64,000 nt of DNA from Cryobacterium sp. GrIS_2_6. Its GTDB lineage: Bacteria > Actinomycetota > Actinomycetes > Actinomycetales > Microbacteriaceae. Shown piece by piece: positions 29,801-37,262 of this stretch. The notes below the pieces were generated by a model that ran no database searches, was not told the DNA's origin, and worked only from the letters and a program-made list of their open reading frames with translations. Position 1 is the first letter of the stretch. The number at the start of each line of letters is the position of its first letter. Both the position numbers and the translations under genes were made by a program. Location of the stretch: NCBI RefSeq assembly GCF_035984545.1, contig NZ_JAXCHP010000001.1, forward strand, positions 372,001-436,000. The letters are read 5' to 3'.

Positions 29801-30814
29801 GAAGTCGTCCGTTCAGGCCCTTCGGGTGATCGGCTACTGATCAGCATTCCGTTAGTCGGTGTGTGGCTGTTGGGCGCAGGCGGGCGCGTCCTCGATGGCG
29901 TCTATTCGACTTCGAAGCACGCGACCGCAACGGTGCGCATGATCACAGACTCAGACCTTGTTGAGCTCGCTCGTCAACTCAGATACCGGGGTGAGCAAGT
30001 CACCGAGATCAGAATCAAAGCTTGGCTGGAGCAGTTCGGTGGTAACGATAGACAGTATCTGGCGTACAAGATGCTGCGCCGCATGATCATGGATGGCTTC
30101 TTCACATCCACACGCCTACAAGCTGTCGAACTACCGCGGCTGGCGACCGCTGTCGGACAACTCGCAGCAGCTCGAGTGATCGTGAGAGAAGCCAATAACC
30201 AGAACCTTCGCAATGCTTTCCTCATAAACCATGGTGTCGCGGGAGACAGCACGCAAGGAACGCTCTCTCTCCTGGCCAAGACTTTGAAGATCAAAAAAGC
30301 AAACATCCTGAGAATCCCGGATCTTGGCGATCGGATTAAGAATATCAATACCGAAATCGTGCTATTTCTGCTCGACGACTATTGCGGCACAGGTACACAT
30401 CTGGCTCGAGAACTCAACTTGCTCGTGGAATTCATTACGGGCATGGGTGAGGAGTGGATCGAGAAGGTCCACATCGTCGTGGGCGCGAGTGTCGTCGCAG
30501 ACAAAGCGGACTTGCCGACAGCGGACACATCGATTGCTATCGAAACTGTGGGGGGAACGTATTTGGGAGATCGGTTCCGACCGTTCAATCCTGATTCTGG
30601 AGTCTTTGACACCGCCAAGGAGCGTGAAGACGCTGAGGAGATGACAGCGTCCATCGGGCGCGCCCTGATGCCGCGCAATCCTCTTGGCTTCGGCGGGCGA
30701 GCGCTACTGACGTTGTTCGAATTCAATTGCCCGAACAATGTTGCGCCAATCTTTTGGCAGGTCGGAAACGTCTCCGGCACCCGTTGGACTCCCCTATTCG
30801 AGCGCGCGATGTAG
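26864..30814 (+). CDS. Large STAND/AAA-like NTPase with C-terminal phosphoribosyltransferase-like domain (candidate defence protein)
   Basis: About 1316 residues from MLFDDLGDSARTLL (GGTGAG just upstream; an in-frame start at 26735 would add 43). Visible layout: an alpha-helical N-terminal region; an immunoglobulin/CARDB-like segment near 510-590 (FVLTNSGNATAEGISLRV); an NTPase module with Walker A GHKRVGKTS at 664-672 and Walker B VIIAIDDFDELP at 762-773; a winged-helix-like segment near 920-1005; then a helical lead-in and a PRTase-like domain with LLDDYCGTGTHLARE at 1169-1183 and an ending with CPNNVAPIFW and WTPLF. The last part matches my memory of PRTase-CE domains predicted in bacterial conflict systems. 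Sensor-NTPase plus effector in one chain suggests abortive-infection defence. GC is clearly below the chromosome. It stands alone with no partner gene. Confidence 0.7.
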   Translation: MLFDDLGDSARTLLRGRGRAIGGSLTVLARAHANSTSQELAEAVAGAGRSEKSGLGLLLARVALEDAVSARSRELFNRFLFRFGAHLKTSVSEPGLSAGQRLVLAIAADEVFEALASASTAQRREVSAIRHRLTGPNITDTEWNSTLGVAKADFDTIVDQFSRELGDRRRLGRQASSPLPVPVSTVVSETTIKPHPLPTWLSISFPSSPDPLVTATANWHPEPEGRYEATSVSRAWSAFREGEYAIARAALEDTLAKLGTDWGPTSSADALRTWNWIRLVTELAAIDRGDVTDVRRSWTSACGFVKKCLPDDAELIDCFVENAIGDFVGSDLASIRAWSAYTMRLVSELGHETALALYSNKVKADVREAWAESFRLTSADSRSTASAAAVLVSRYRQSTQKLYLGARDGSNPARVLRDASHHFVDLLDEAEGVLFSDALELSQDMERLIGIDGTNHRDLRDLEDAFIGFKTTIAVSGSGILQDFVSPLLQVSIAEVRRAIERLGDMSRPDVKVQLSSSKLPFSAANGSTYQIRFVLTNSGNATAEGISLRVIEHELGIDTTSRLDSLGPGSEGELSVTVTATGSSQKAVALSCELHWTDALLQQFDAVQQLSAEDQMPVAWAANDVNPFSLGTISEPERLVGRAADLASLDALIAGRASAYITGHKRVGKTSLTRVLLRSAREKRGWAGSVLPLGRALGQDQTAGDLVYALLDEILDAARDTYGEAMDSVSEVRVDESGNFARAANRWLRGTSRALPEDARVIIAIDDFDELPAHLVKGPQADSLFLFLRSLVDEEWLNLIVVGSEILPSIIQAQAHKLNQVVPVSVTNFSSRSSTAELLQSPTSGRLEWVPDAIDRVHSICSGNPYYETLVAQRLWQTMRECSRSVVTASDVDEAANSVARDAPDSHFVHLWADSSNGLDHTARSAIVASAVLRSIARCGGDALTPAALDEVIHLAQGWIQTATVDELNQTIATLRSGEVVRSGPSGDRLLISIPLVGVWLLGAGGRVLDGVYSTSKHATATVRMITDSDLVELARQLRYRGEQVTEIRIKAWLEQFGGNDRQYLAYKMLRRMIMDGFFTSTRLQAVELPRLATAVGQLAAARVIVREANNQNLRNAFLINHGVAGDSTQGTLSLLAKTLKIKKANILRIPDLGDRIKNINTEIVLFLLDDYCGTGTHLARELNLLVEFITGMGEEWIEKVHIVVGASVVADKADLPTADTSIAIETVGGTYLGDRFRPFNPDSGVFDTAKEREDAEEMTASIGRALMPRNPLGFGGRALLTLFEFNCPNNVAPIFWQVGNVSGTRWTPLFERAM

Positions 30815-30847
30815 CCCGAGATCGATCGATCAAGTCGAGGGCAGTGG

Positions 30848-30875
30848 TGTTAACGCCAACTGAAAACAGGGCCAG
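30848..30875 (+). repeat. Solitary IS21-like terminal repeat (relic)
   Basis: TGTTAACGCC AACTGAAAACAGGGCCAG closely resembles the terminus of IS21 copy A, but no transposase gene is attached. It lies immediately before the right copy of the 34-bp repeat. Probably the footprint of a deleted IS21-type element. Confidence 0.7.
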
Positions 30876-30880
30876 AAAAG

Positions 30881-30914
30881 CGCCAACGGCCGACTTTTCA
30901 ACGAGCGTCGACAC
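30881..30914 (+). repeat. 34-bp direct repeat, right copy
   Basis: Same sequence as 26584-26617 with two mismatches. It ends in TTTCAACGAGCGTCGACAC. Confidence 0.85.
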
Positions 30915-30947
30915 TGGCCAATGGCCAGGGGCGTTGGATAGAGAAGG

Positions 30948-31115
30948 CTAGGCAGCTTCGCGTTCTGCGGAGATGATGGTCGGCGCGCTCTTGAATGCTG
31001 CGCTAAGCAGTGAGCGCTGGCCCTCCGAGAGAGGCGGTGCCACGGCGAGCTGGCGCAGAGCCCAGGTGGAGAGGGTGGTGGGCATGTGGGCTGAGGTGGT
31101 GCGGGGTGATTCCAT
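30948..31115 (-). CDS. Small orphan protein, 55 aa
   Basis: A short gene reading MESPRTTSAHMPTTLSTWAL at its start and containing PPLSEGQRSLLSAAFKSAPT before ending SAEREAA. It has no recognisable family. The support is the upstream context: CCGCGCATG lies exactly 8 nt before the ATG, as in five other small genes of this element, and the frame is complete. It follows the 178-aa gene on the same strand by 45 bp. Confidence 0.5.
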   Translation of the reverse strand: MESPRTTSAHMPTTLSTWALRQLAVAPPLSEGQRSLLSAAFKSAPTIISAEREAA

Positions 31116-31132
31116 GCGCTGTACATGCGCGG
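31116..31132 (-). promoter_or_regulatory. CCGCGCATG-N8-start motif
   Basis: On the minus strand CCGCGCATG (31132-31124) is followed by TACAGCGC and then the ATG of the 55-aa gene. No Shine-Dalgarno sequence is present. Confidence 0.6.
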
Positions 31133-31160
31133 TTAAGATCTGGCAGAAACGCGTGCCGGA

Positions 31161-31697
31161 TCACATGCCGTATGGATGAGCTACGCGCGAGCGTGCTGTA
31201 AGCGATCCGGTGGAGGTGAGCGCTCCCAGACGTCTGAGACTCAACAGCAGATCGATCTCTGTACGCGGGTCGATGACTATTAGCGATCGGCTCGGCCGCG
31301 GCGGCTCCCAGTCCAAAGCCTTGATCACCGGATGAACGACGACCAGCCGCATTCGTCCTCCTGTCCAAGGCTCCGAGGACGGCACCACGCACCGCGGCTC
31401 GGTGAGCCTTTGCAATGCAGAATCCTCCTCGGCCCACTGCGACCAGGTGCCGGCGGCCGATCCTTCTGCCAGCGCACGAGCCTGATACTCGGTGGCGACG
31501 TCGCACGCGTAGGCGTAGCGGTTCTGCCGTAGGAGGTCAGCCCAGGAACCGCCCTCGACGATCGTTTCTGCGCGCCCGAGCTCCCCGTAGCCTTCGATGA
31601 ACGAAGCGAGCAGACCGCCGGTGCTTACGCTCAGACGAAGCTCGCCGCCAGTTATCTCGCCGCACGCCCAGAAGGATCCACGTATCTTTTCGCTCAT
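31161..31697 (-). CDS. Hypothetical protein, 178 aa
   Basis: Starts MSEKIRGSFWACGEITGGEL. It is mixed alpha/beta in appearance, with no signal peptide or membrane segment. The C-terminal half has RLVVVHPVIKALDWEPPRPS and LIVIDPRTEIDLLLSLRRLG. I do not recognise the family. The start is set by the ATG lying 8 nt after a CCGCGCATG motif. It is the middle gene of a minus-strand trio of orphan genes and ends 45 bp before the 55-aa gene. Confidence 0.65.
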   Translation of the reverse strand: MSEKIRGSFWACGEITGGELRLSVSTGGLLASFIEGYGELGRAETIVEGGSWADLLRQNRYAYACDVATEYQARALAEGSAAGTWSQWAEEDSALQRLTEPRCVVPSSEPWTGGRMRLVVVHPVIKALDWEPPRPSRSLIVIDPRTEIDLLLSLRRLGALTSTGSLTARSRVAHPYGM

Positions 31698-31714
31698 GGA
31701 TAGTGCATGCGCGG
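31698..31714 (-). promoter_or_regulatory. CCGCGCATG-N8-start motif
   Basis: CCGCGCATG (31714-31706, minus strand), spacer CACTATCC, then the ATG of the 178-aa gene. The motif starts 4 nt after the stop codon of the upstream gene. Confidence 0.6.
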
Positions 31715-31718
31715 TGTC

Positions 31719-32213
31719 CTAGTACCGCAGACGCTCCCGCACGAATCCGGGCGCAAGCTCGCCGTCGGACAGCCAGTCGATCATCACTGTCAGCGGAATG
31801 CTGAGCGGTGACAGCGCCTGGCCTGGCTGCACCATTAGAAATAGATCAGGGTCGGAGTGGATATTGAAGAGCGGCCTGGACGCCCCGCCAGCCACCCCAA
31901 TCCGCCAGAGGTTCTCAATTCCCTCTGCAGGGTGCCAGCCGAGCTCCACGGTTAGTGCCCGGCTCGAACCAAGGCACTGAGCGAACCAACTGGGGTAGGG
32001 ATGACCCGGTTCGCTGATCCGCTCTACGATCAGGAAATTCCAGTCGACTCCGGTACCCACCATCGACACCAATTTTTCGAGAAGTATCCATGACCCCATA
32101 GGCGACCACCCGCCACCAGAGTTCATCCACTGGTACTTCGCCGGCATGGGCTCCTCACAGGCCAACAGATCGAGGCTGAGACTTAGGTCCTGGTCGCGCA
32201 GATGCTGTGGCAT
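31719..32213 (-). CDS. Hypothetical protein, 164 aa
   Basis: Starts MPQHLRDQDLSLSLDLLACE. It is rich in Trp and Gly (WMNSGGGWSPMGSWILLEKL), then has WNFLIVERISEPGHPYPSWF and FNIHSDPDLFLMVQPGQALS. No family recognised; no transmembrane segments. An in-frame ATG 66 bp downstream (MPAKYQWMNS) is possible, but the first ATG has CCGCGCATG at exactly 8 nt, matching its neighbours, so I kept it. Divergent from the zinc-ribbon gene at 32270. Confidence 0.65.
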   Translation of the reverse strand: MPQHLRDQDLSLSLDLLACEEPMPAKYQWMNSGGGWSPMGSWILLEKLVSMVGTGVDWNFLIVERISEPGHPYPSWFAQCLGSSRALTVELGWHPAEGIENLWRIGVAGGASRPLFNIHSDPDLFLMVQPGQALSPLSIPLTVMIDWLSDGELAPGFVRERLRY

Positions 32214-32230
32214 ACCGGGTTCATGCGCGG
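32214..32230 (-). promoter_or_regulatory. CCGCGCATG-N8-start motif
   Basis: CCGCGCATG (32230-32222, minus strand), spacer AACCCGGT, then the ATG of the 164-aa gene. It lies back to back with a plus-strand copy at 32253. Confidence 0.65.
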
Positions 32231-32252
32231 GTGCGTCGCTCGCCGGACAGGC

Positions 32253-32269
32253 CCGCGCATGGAGCGGGT
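32253..32269 (+). promoter_or_regulatory. CCGCGCATG-N8-start motif
   Basis: Plus-strand copy: CCGCGCATG (32253-32261), spacer GAGCGGGT, then the ATG at 32270. It shows the motif follows gene direction, not strand. Confidence 0.65.
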
Positions 32270-32518
32270 ATGAGAAAACGAGAGCTGCGCCCCGAGTACT
32301 GCCCGCGGTGCCGATACCTTCTGGTCGGTGCGGACACTTACCCAGCCTTCGGCAACTGCCTGATTTGCAAGGTCAGCCCGGGCTGGGCCTACCGGGCGCA
32401 CGGATTCGATGACGACCCAAACCGCTACAGCGACGCCCGAAGAATCCGCCGACGTGTCCGCTCGGTGGAGCTCATTGCTCGTCTCCGTGGAGTCCCAGCA
32501 ACGCAGCAGCGCTCTTGA
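32270..32518 (+). CDS. Small zinc-ribbon-like protein, 82 aa
   Basis: Starts MRKRELRPEYCPRCRYLLVG. CxxC pairs in YCPRCRY and NCLICKV form a probable zinc ribbon in the first 40 residues; the rest is Arg-rich (DARRIRRRVRSVELIARLRG). Such small proteins often bind nucleic acid, but no function can be assigned. The only plus-strand gene in this orphan cluster; its start carries the shared upstream motif. Confidence 0.6.
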   Translation: MRKRELRPEYCPRCRYLLVGADTYPAFGNCLICKVSPGWAYRAHGFDDDPNRYSDARRIRRRVRSVELIARLRGVPATQQRS

Positions 32519-32699
32519 GCCACCGGCCGATCAGTCGTCCGTGGCGCCCGACTGACGGTATCTCGCTTCGATCTCCGCTTGGGTGGCCTCTAGGAGCGTG
32601 AGTCTGTAACGCCTATTCAGTCTTGACGGCGAGAAATTCCGGTCAGGACGGTCGGGGTCGGTTGTGCGTTGCTGGCGAGATGATCAATGACTTTGGCTC

Positions 32700-34324
32700 T
32701 GCATTTGTTCTTGTGCCGAGCGAAAAAAGGGCCAGTGTCCCGTTGACGGCGCAGGCCGGGGCGCTGTCGCCCGTCTGGGCGGTCCCGCCCTGGTGTTTAG
32801 GTTGCCGGGCGGGCTGTCAGGGCGCTTTGCGCGGCCTGGAGGGCTGTGGTTTGCATGGTGTGGAGCTTCATCAGGTTGTGGCAGGCGGCGATCAGGTCCC
32901 ATTCGTGGGCTGCTTGCTCCAACCCGCGGAGCAGGACGAACTTGCCCTGCCGGGTGTGGATCTGACCGAACACGGGCTCCACGATCGCTTTGCGCCTGGC
33001 GTAAACGGCGCGCCCCTTCTTCGTTTTCAGTTTCCGCGCCATGCGTTCCCGGAGTGTTGCATTGGCGGGGATTCGGCCCCGGGGAACCTCGGGAACACGC
33101 TCGCCGTGCTTGACCCGGCCTGTCGCGATGAAAAACTCCGTCCTGCTGTCCCCGGCCGTCTCAATGGTCTTGGCGTAGTCCAGGTTCGCTGCTGAACAAT
33201 ACCCGGCATCGGCTAGGATCTGCTGGGGCAGGACCCCGGTCGTGGTGTGCAGTTTCTCGACCATCGGCACGACCTGTTCAACATCCACGCCGATATTCGT
33301 CAGCATCGTCGCGACGATCACTTGATGGTCCGCGTCAACGATGGCCTGCGCGTTATAGGCGTAGTGGAAGGACCCGTCGGCGGTCTTCATGATCCGGGCG
33401 TCCGGGTCGGTGAAATTGCGTTGAGCCTTCGGGGAAACGACCGCGTTCTTCGCCGCGGCCTCACCCTTCTGCGCCACGGCGTCGTCATCCTCGCCCTTGT
33501 CCCGGGCTTTCTTCTCGGCCTCTTTCCGCGCCCGGGCGGCCGCGTCAGCCTCTAACGCGGCGCGCGCCTCAGCCAGTTTCACCAGACGCGACTCCCGCCG
33601 CGCGAGCTCCGGCGGGAGTTCGTCGCCGCGTTTGTCTTTCCCGAACCGGGCATCCTCGGCGTCATCGATGGCGTCCGCGTCAGCCAGCAGGGCGGAGACC
33701 TCGTCGGCGAGGACTTTCTGCTTCTCCGTCAGGCGGGCGTAACTCATCGCCTTCCGCCTGGACGCATTGGCGCGAACCTTCGTGCCGTCCAACGCGACCT
33801 GCCCCAGCGACACCATCCCCGCCGCACGACACAATTCCAACGCCTGCAGGAACACATTCCCCAAACTCGACAGGTGGCGTTTGCGGAACCGGGCAATGGA
33901 GCGAAAATCCGGTGCTTGCTGCGCGGCCAACCAGCGAAACGCGACCACATCCACGCACACCCGTTCCAACTCCCGCGACGAGCGCACACCAACGCAATAC
34001 CCATACAGCAGGACCCGGACTATCAGGCGCGGGTCATACGGCGGCTGACCCTTCGACTTCGCATAAGACGCGTAGAACTTCTTCAAGTCCAGCTGGGTTT
34101 CGACGATGTCCGCGATGAAACGAGAGAGGTGATGCTGCGGCAATCACTCATCCAACGATGGCGGCACCAACATCACCGCCGCCGGCTCAAACGCCCGAAA
34201 ACGTTTGTTCACACCCGCGCCAGCCTCAACACCGTCATCCACAACCAGCTCAACGTGCTCAAGTTCCGTCGCCGGGAACAGCCCATCCGAATCGCTCATG
34301 GTCAATTTTCCCAAACCAATGCAC
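32700..34324 (-). mobile_element. IS1182-family insertion sequence
   Basis: The termini read TGCATTTGTT (32700) and, on the complement of the right end, TGCATTGGTT. Direct repeats TTGGCTC at 32693-32699 and 34325-34331 look like a 7-bp target duplication. The 1.6-kb size fits the family. The boundaries could be off by a base because the right terminus carries one extra base. Confidence 0.75.
32797..34299 (-). pseudogene. IS1182 family transposase, inactivated by an in-frame TGA
   Basis: The full gene would start at the ATG at 34299 (MSDSDGLFPATE). After FEPAAVMLVPPSLDE the expected Trp codon (TGG in the usual SLDEWLPQHHLSRF motif) is TGA at 34144-34146. The rest of the frame, LPQHHLSRFIADIVETQLDL through the DDE-domain sequences ALDGTKVRANAS, DAGYCSAANLDYAK and VEPVFGQIHTRQGKFVLLRG, is intact to the stop at 32797. 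About 50 N-terminal residues are cut off. Without readthrough the IS cannot move itself. Confidence 0.85.
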
Positions 34325-34509
34325 TTGGCTCGGGAACTCGACCGGCGTTTTAAATTTAGGTACTACTGACCCACGCTCCTAGAGTTAGCTAGACGAACGA
34401 TCGAGAAGACACCAAGTGTTCGCCCGATACATCCGGGGACATTCGTTCGTGCGGGTTCGTGTCACGCTGTGGTGCGGAGGTCTGTCGCTGACTGCCTGAT
34501 GGGTCGCGA

Positions 34510-35733
34510 CTATCCGTTGGGGGACTGGATGAGAGCTTCGATTGGCATCAACGCCGACCCGAGCGCCACCGTGTCTCCGCCGAAGCTGGAGGTGTGAAGT
34601 GTGAACTGGCTCCCGGGACGTGCCAGGGCGCTTGTTCGGATCGACTCCTCGATTCGTGGCCGCAGGCTTTCCATTAGTCGGTTCCCGACCCAACCTCCGA
34701 CAACCACGCGTTCCGGGTTGGTCAGGTTGACCATGCTCCCGAGGGCTGCGCCAAGGGTGTCGACGATGCTCGTGACGATCACGCCGGCTGCTTTATCCCC
34801 TTTTTCTGCAGTGTCAAGAAGGTCGCCTAGAGCACGCCAGCCGGTGCCTTCGAACTGGCCTCCGGCGGCTTCCCATTCGGCAAGGATTGCGTCTGCGCCA
34901 AGGTACGCTTCCACGCATCCCCTGCTGCCGCAACGGCACAGTCGGCCGTTGACTTGTACCTTGGTGTGCCCCCACTCGCCTGCGCTTCCTGCTGCCCCAT
35001 GGGTTAGTGCCCCGTCGGTGATGATTCCCAGTCCGACACCGCGACCGAGGAGAGCAACTAAGGCGTGATTGACGCCGCGGGCCGCGCCGAACCAGAGTTC
35101 TGCTTTGGTTTGTGCTTTGGCGCCGTTGTCGGCGAACACTGGGAGGTCACCGCGGATGAGCTCCGAAATGGGTATTGCAGGCCAGCCGAGGCTTTGGGCG
35201 TAGAGCACTTGAACGCCGTCTGCTTCGGTCTCTACCAGGCCGGGCAGTCCGAGTCCGATCCCGAGCAGGCGGTCCCATCGGTGGGGATTTCGGAGATGGA
35301 GGGCGAATACGGCCTGATTCAGGTCATCGACGATGCTGGCGGCGGTTTCGGGCTCTGCTCCGCCGCTGAATTCACGGTCGACGCGGTTCATCCGGAAGTC
35401 AAAGAGTTCGACGGCGACTCCACGTTCGCCGACGTCGACGCCGAGCGTGTAGGCACTGTCCGCGCGAGGGGCCAAGAGGGAGATCGGCCGCCCGCCGTGG
35501 GAGGACACCAACCCGGTTTCCTCGACGAGTCCCTCTCCGGTCAGTTCAGTGACCATGTTGGTTGCGGATGCCATCGAGAGGCCGCAGTCGCTGGCTAGTG
35601 CCGCTCGAGTGGTTTCGCCAGCGAGGATGATCTGCTTGAGTACGGCTCCCTTGTTGCGCTGCCGGAGCGACGTCACTGTTGATGCACCCGCCGAGGAGCG
35701 GGCAGGTCGGCGGGTGTTTGGGTCGACGCTCAT
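34510..35733 (-). CDS. ROK family transcriptional regulator
   Basis: A 407-residue repressor-type ROK protein starting MSVDPNTRRPARSS. It has an N-terminal winged HTH (ETTRAALASDCGLSMASATN), then an actin-like sugar-binding domain with GVDVGERGVAVELFDF, GLGLPGLVETEADG and the zinc motif CRCGSRGCVEAYLG. Zinc-motif cysteines are present. It is the last gene of the beta-glucoside cluster, 83 bp after GH5 on the same strand, and probably represses the operon until a glucoside or its product binds. Confidence 0.9.
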   Translation of the reverse strand: MSVDPNTRRPARSSAGASTVTSLRQRNKGAVLKQIILAGETTRAALASDCGLSMASATNMVTELTGEGLVEETGLVSSHGGRPISLLAPRADSAYTLGVDVGERGVAVELFDFRMNRVDREFSGGAEPETAASIVDDLNQAVFALHLRNPHRWDRLLGIGLGLPGLVETEADGVQVLYAQSLGWPAIPISELIRGDLPVFADNGAKAQTKAELWFGAARGVNHALVALLGRGVGLGIITDGALTHGAAGSAGEWGHTKVQVNGRLCRCGSRGCVEAYLGADAILAEWEAAGGQFEGTGWRALGDLLDTAEKGDKAAGVIVTSIVDTLGAALGSMVNLTNPERVVVGGWVGNRLMESLRPRIEESIRTSALARPGSQFTLHTSSFGGDTVALGSALMPIEALIQSPNG

Positions 35734-35816
35734 GGTGGTCCGACGATACCAATGATGGAGCTGGTCTGGGTCTTCGGCTCGCCTCGCGAAGCCCGTTGCG
35801 GTGTTCACCTCTGCAC

Positions 35817-37256
35817 CTACTCGGCTTCGAGGTCGAGGCTGATAAGCCGGGCAGGTGTGTTCACACGCACGGCCAGGTGGTCCTGTTCCCAGGTCACGGC
35901 GAATGAGGATGGGTCGTCGGCGTTGATCGTCCACGTCGAGGGTGGCGCTTCCAATGGGAACCTCATGACTGCCCCCGGGCGAAGCTCAATGTGTGGCACT
36001 TCCGCATCCTTGTATGGTTCGCCGGCGGTGTGGTGCCACAGACCATCGATCTCAGCTGTCGGTGAAAACCGGGTGGGTGCTGCCGCATCGGCCTCAATAT
36101 ATCCCCAGGCTGGAATACGAAGTGGTTGACGGCCAAATAACGCGTTCACAACGTCGGGGCGAACGGAGCAGTTGAGGAGAGCAATGCGGTGTAGCAGCTC
36201 ATTGAGAACGTGCTGGGCAGCTTCGGGGTCGAGAGTTACCTCCGGGTCCGCGATCAAATCCCAGTCGGCGGGTGGGCTCACTGATATCGGGGACGTGTCG
36301 GTGTCGAGTTTCTTCCATGGCCAGAAGTTCCAGCCGATATTGTGCTGCTCATACAGGCGGGTCGCCGAATAGATCCATTCCGGGGTGTTCTCGCCTCCCT
36401 CGCCCATGTAGATCGGCAACCCGAGCCGGTCACGGGCTTCCAAATATTCGGCAATGCTGGACCGTTCGGGCGGGCACCAATAACGATGGAATTGAAGGGC
36501 AGAGTTCGGGTCGATGACCTCCGTAAATATGGACCAATTTGTTGCCCAGTGCGAGCCCTCGTAGACGATGAGGTGATAAGGGTCGATCTCACGGATCGCA
36601 GCTGTGAGCTCCCGGTAGAAATCGACGAGCTCGTCAGCGTAAATGTGTTGCCATTCGTTCGGCAGGGGTTCATTAAGCAGGTCGTAGCCGAGGACACTCG
36701 TCCGGTCGCGGTATCGGCGGGCGAGTTTTCGCCATAATTTCACTGTTTGCCTGCGATAGCGGTCATCCATGAACAGTTCGGGCTTCAGGTTAGGGGAATC
36801 GTCGATATTCGTTCCAGTTTGTCCGCCCGGTGCTCCGTGCAGATCGAGCAAAATCCACAGGTTGTGCCGCTCGCACCACTGGATTGCCCGGTCGATGAGA
36901 ATGAATCCGGTTTCGATCCAGTTGCCGCTGTCGTCCATGAGGCCGCGCGAGTTGATCGGCAGCCGGACATGGTCAAAGCCGAGTTCGGCGATGCGTTGGA
37001 TGTCCGCTTCGGTGATGAACGCGTCGCGGTAGCGGGCCCAGAACTCGAGTGCCCGTTCCGCGCCGAGGAGGTCGGTAATACGTGCCTCGATCTGCCGCGG
37101 TGAGCTCATCTCATCGCCGAACTTCCACATGTAGCCTTCGGCGAGCAGCCAGTTTCCAAGGCCGATACCGTGAAGCAGGAGCGGGGCACCGGTGCCGTCG
37201 ACCAACTCCGCCTTGTGAGCGTGAACGTATCCGTTGAAGCGGGTGGGGTTTGTCAT
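35817..37256 (-). CDS. Glycoside hydrolase family 5 (endoglucanase/exo-glucanase-like)
   Basis: A 479-residue TIM-barrel enzyme with no signal peptide, so it is cytoplasmic. GH5 landmarks are LLLHGIGLGNWLLAEGYMW, FDHVRLPINSRG, LLDLHGAPGGQTGTN, the acid/base glutamate in GYDLLNEPLPNEW, and the nucleophile in YMGEGGENTPEW. About 110 C-terminal residues form a beta-rich appendix. It probably hydrolyses imported beta-glucan oligosaccharides. It follows the MalG-type permease gene by 6 bp within the operon. Confidence 0.88.
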   Translation of the reverse strand: MTNPTRFNGYVHAHKAELVDGTGAPLLLHGIGLGNWLLAEGYMWKFGDEMSSPRQIEARITDLLGAERALEFWARYRDAFITEADIQRIAELGFDHVRLPINSRGLMDDSGNWIETGFILIDRAIQWCERHNLWILLDLHGAPGGQTGTNIDDSPNLKPELFMDDRYRRQTVKLWRKLARRYRDRTSVLGYDLLNEPLPNEWQHIYADELVDFYRELTAAIREIDPYHLIVYEGSHWATNWSIFTEVIDPNSALQFHRYWCPPERSSIAEYLEARDRLGLPIYMGEGGENTPEWIYSATRLYEQHNIGWNFWPWKKLDTDTSPISVSPPADWDLIADPEVTLDPEAAQHVLNELLHRIALLNCSVRPDVVNALFGRQPLRIPAWGYIEADAAAPTRFSPTAEIDGLWHHTAGEPYKDAEVPHIELRPGAVMRFPLEAPPSTWTINADDPSSFAVTWEQDHLAVRVNTPARLISLDLEAE

Positions 37257-37262
37257 GTTGTC

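Noticed and set aside
32700..32730. Possible IS21-type terminus (GCGAAAAAAGGGCCAG)
   Set aside because: It lies inside the IS1182 copy, whose ends and 7-bp flanking repeats explain it better.
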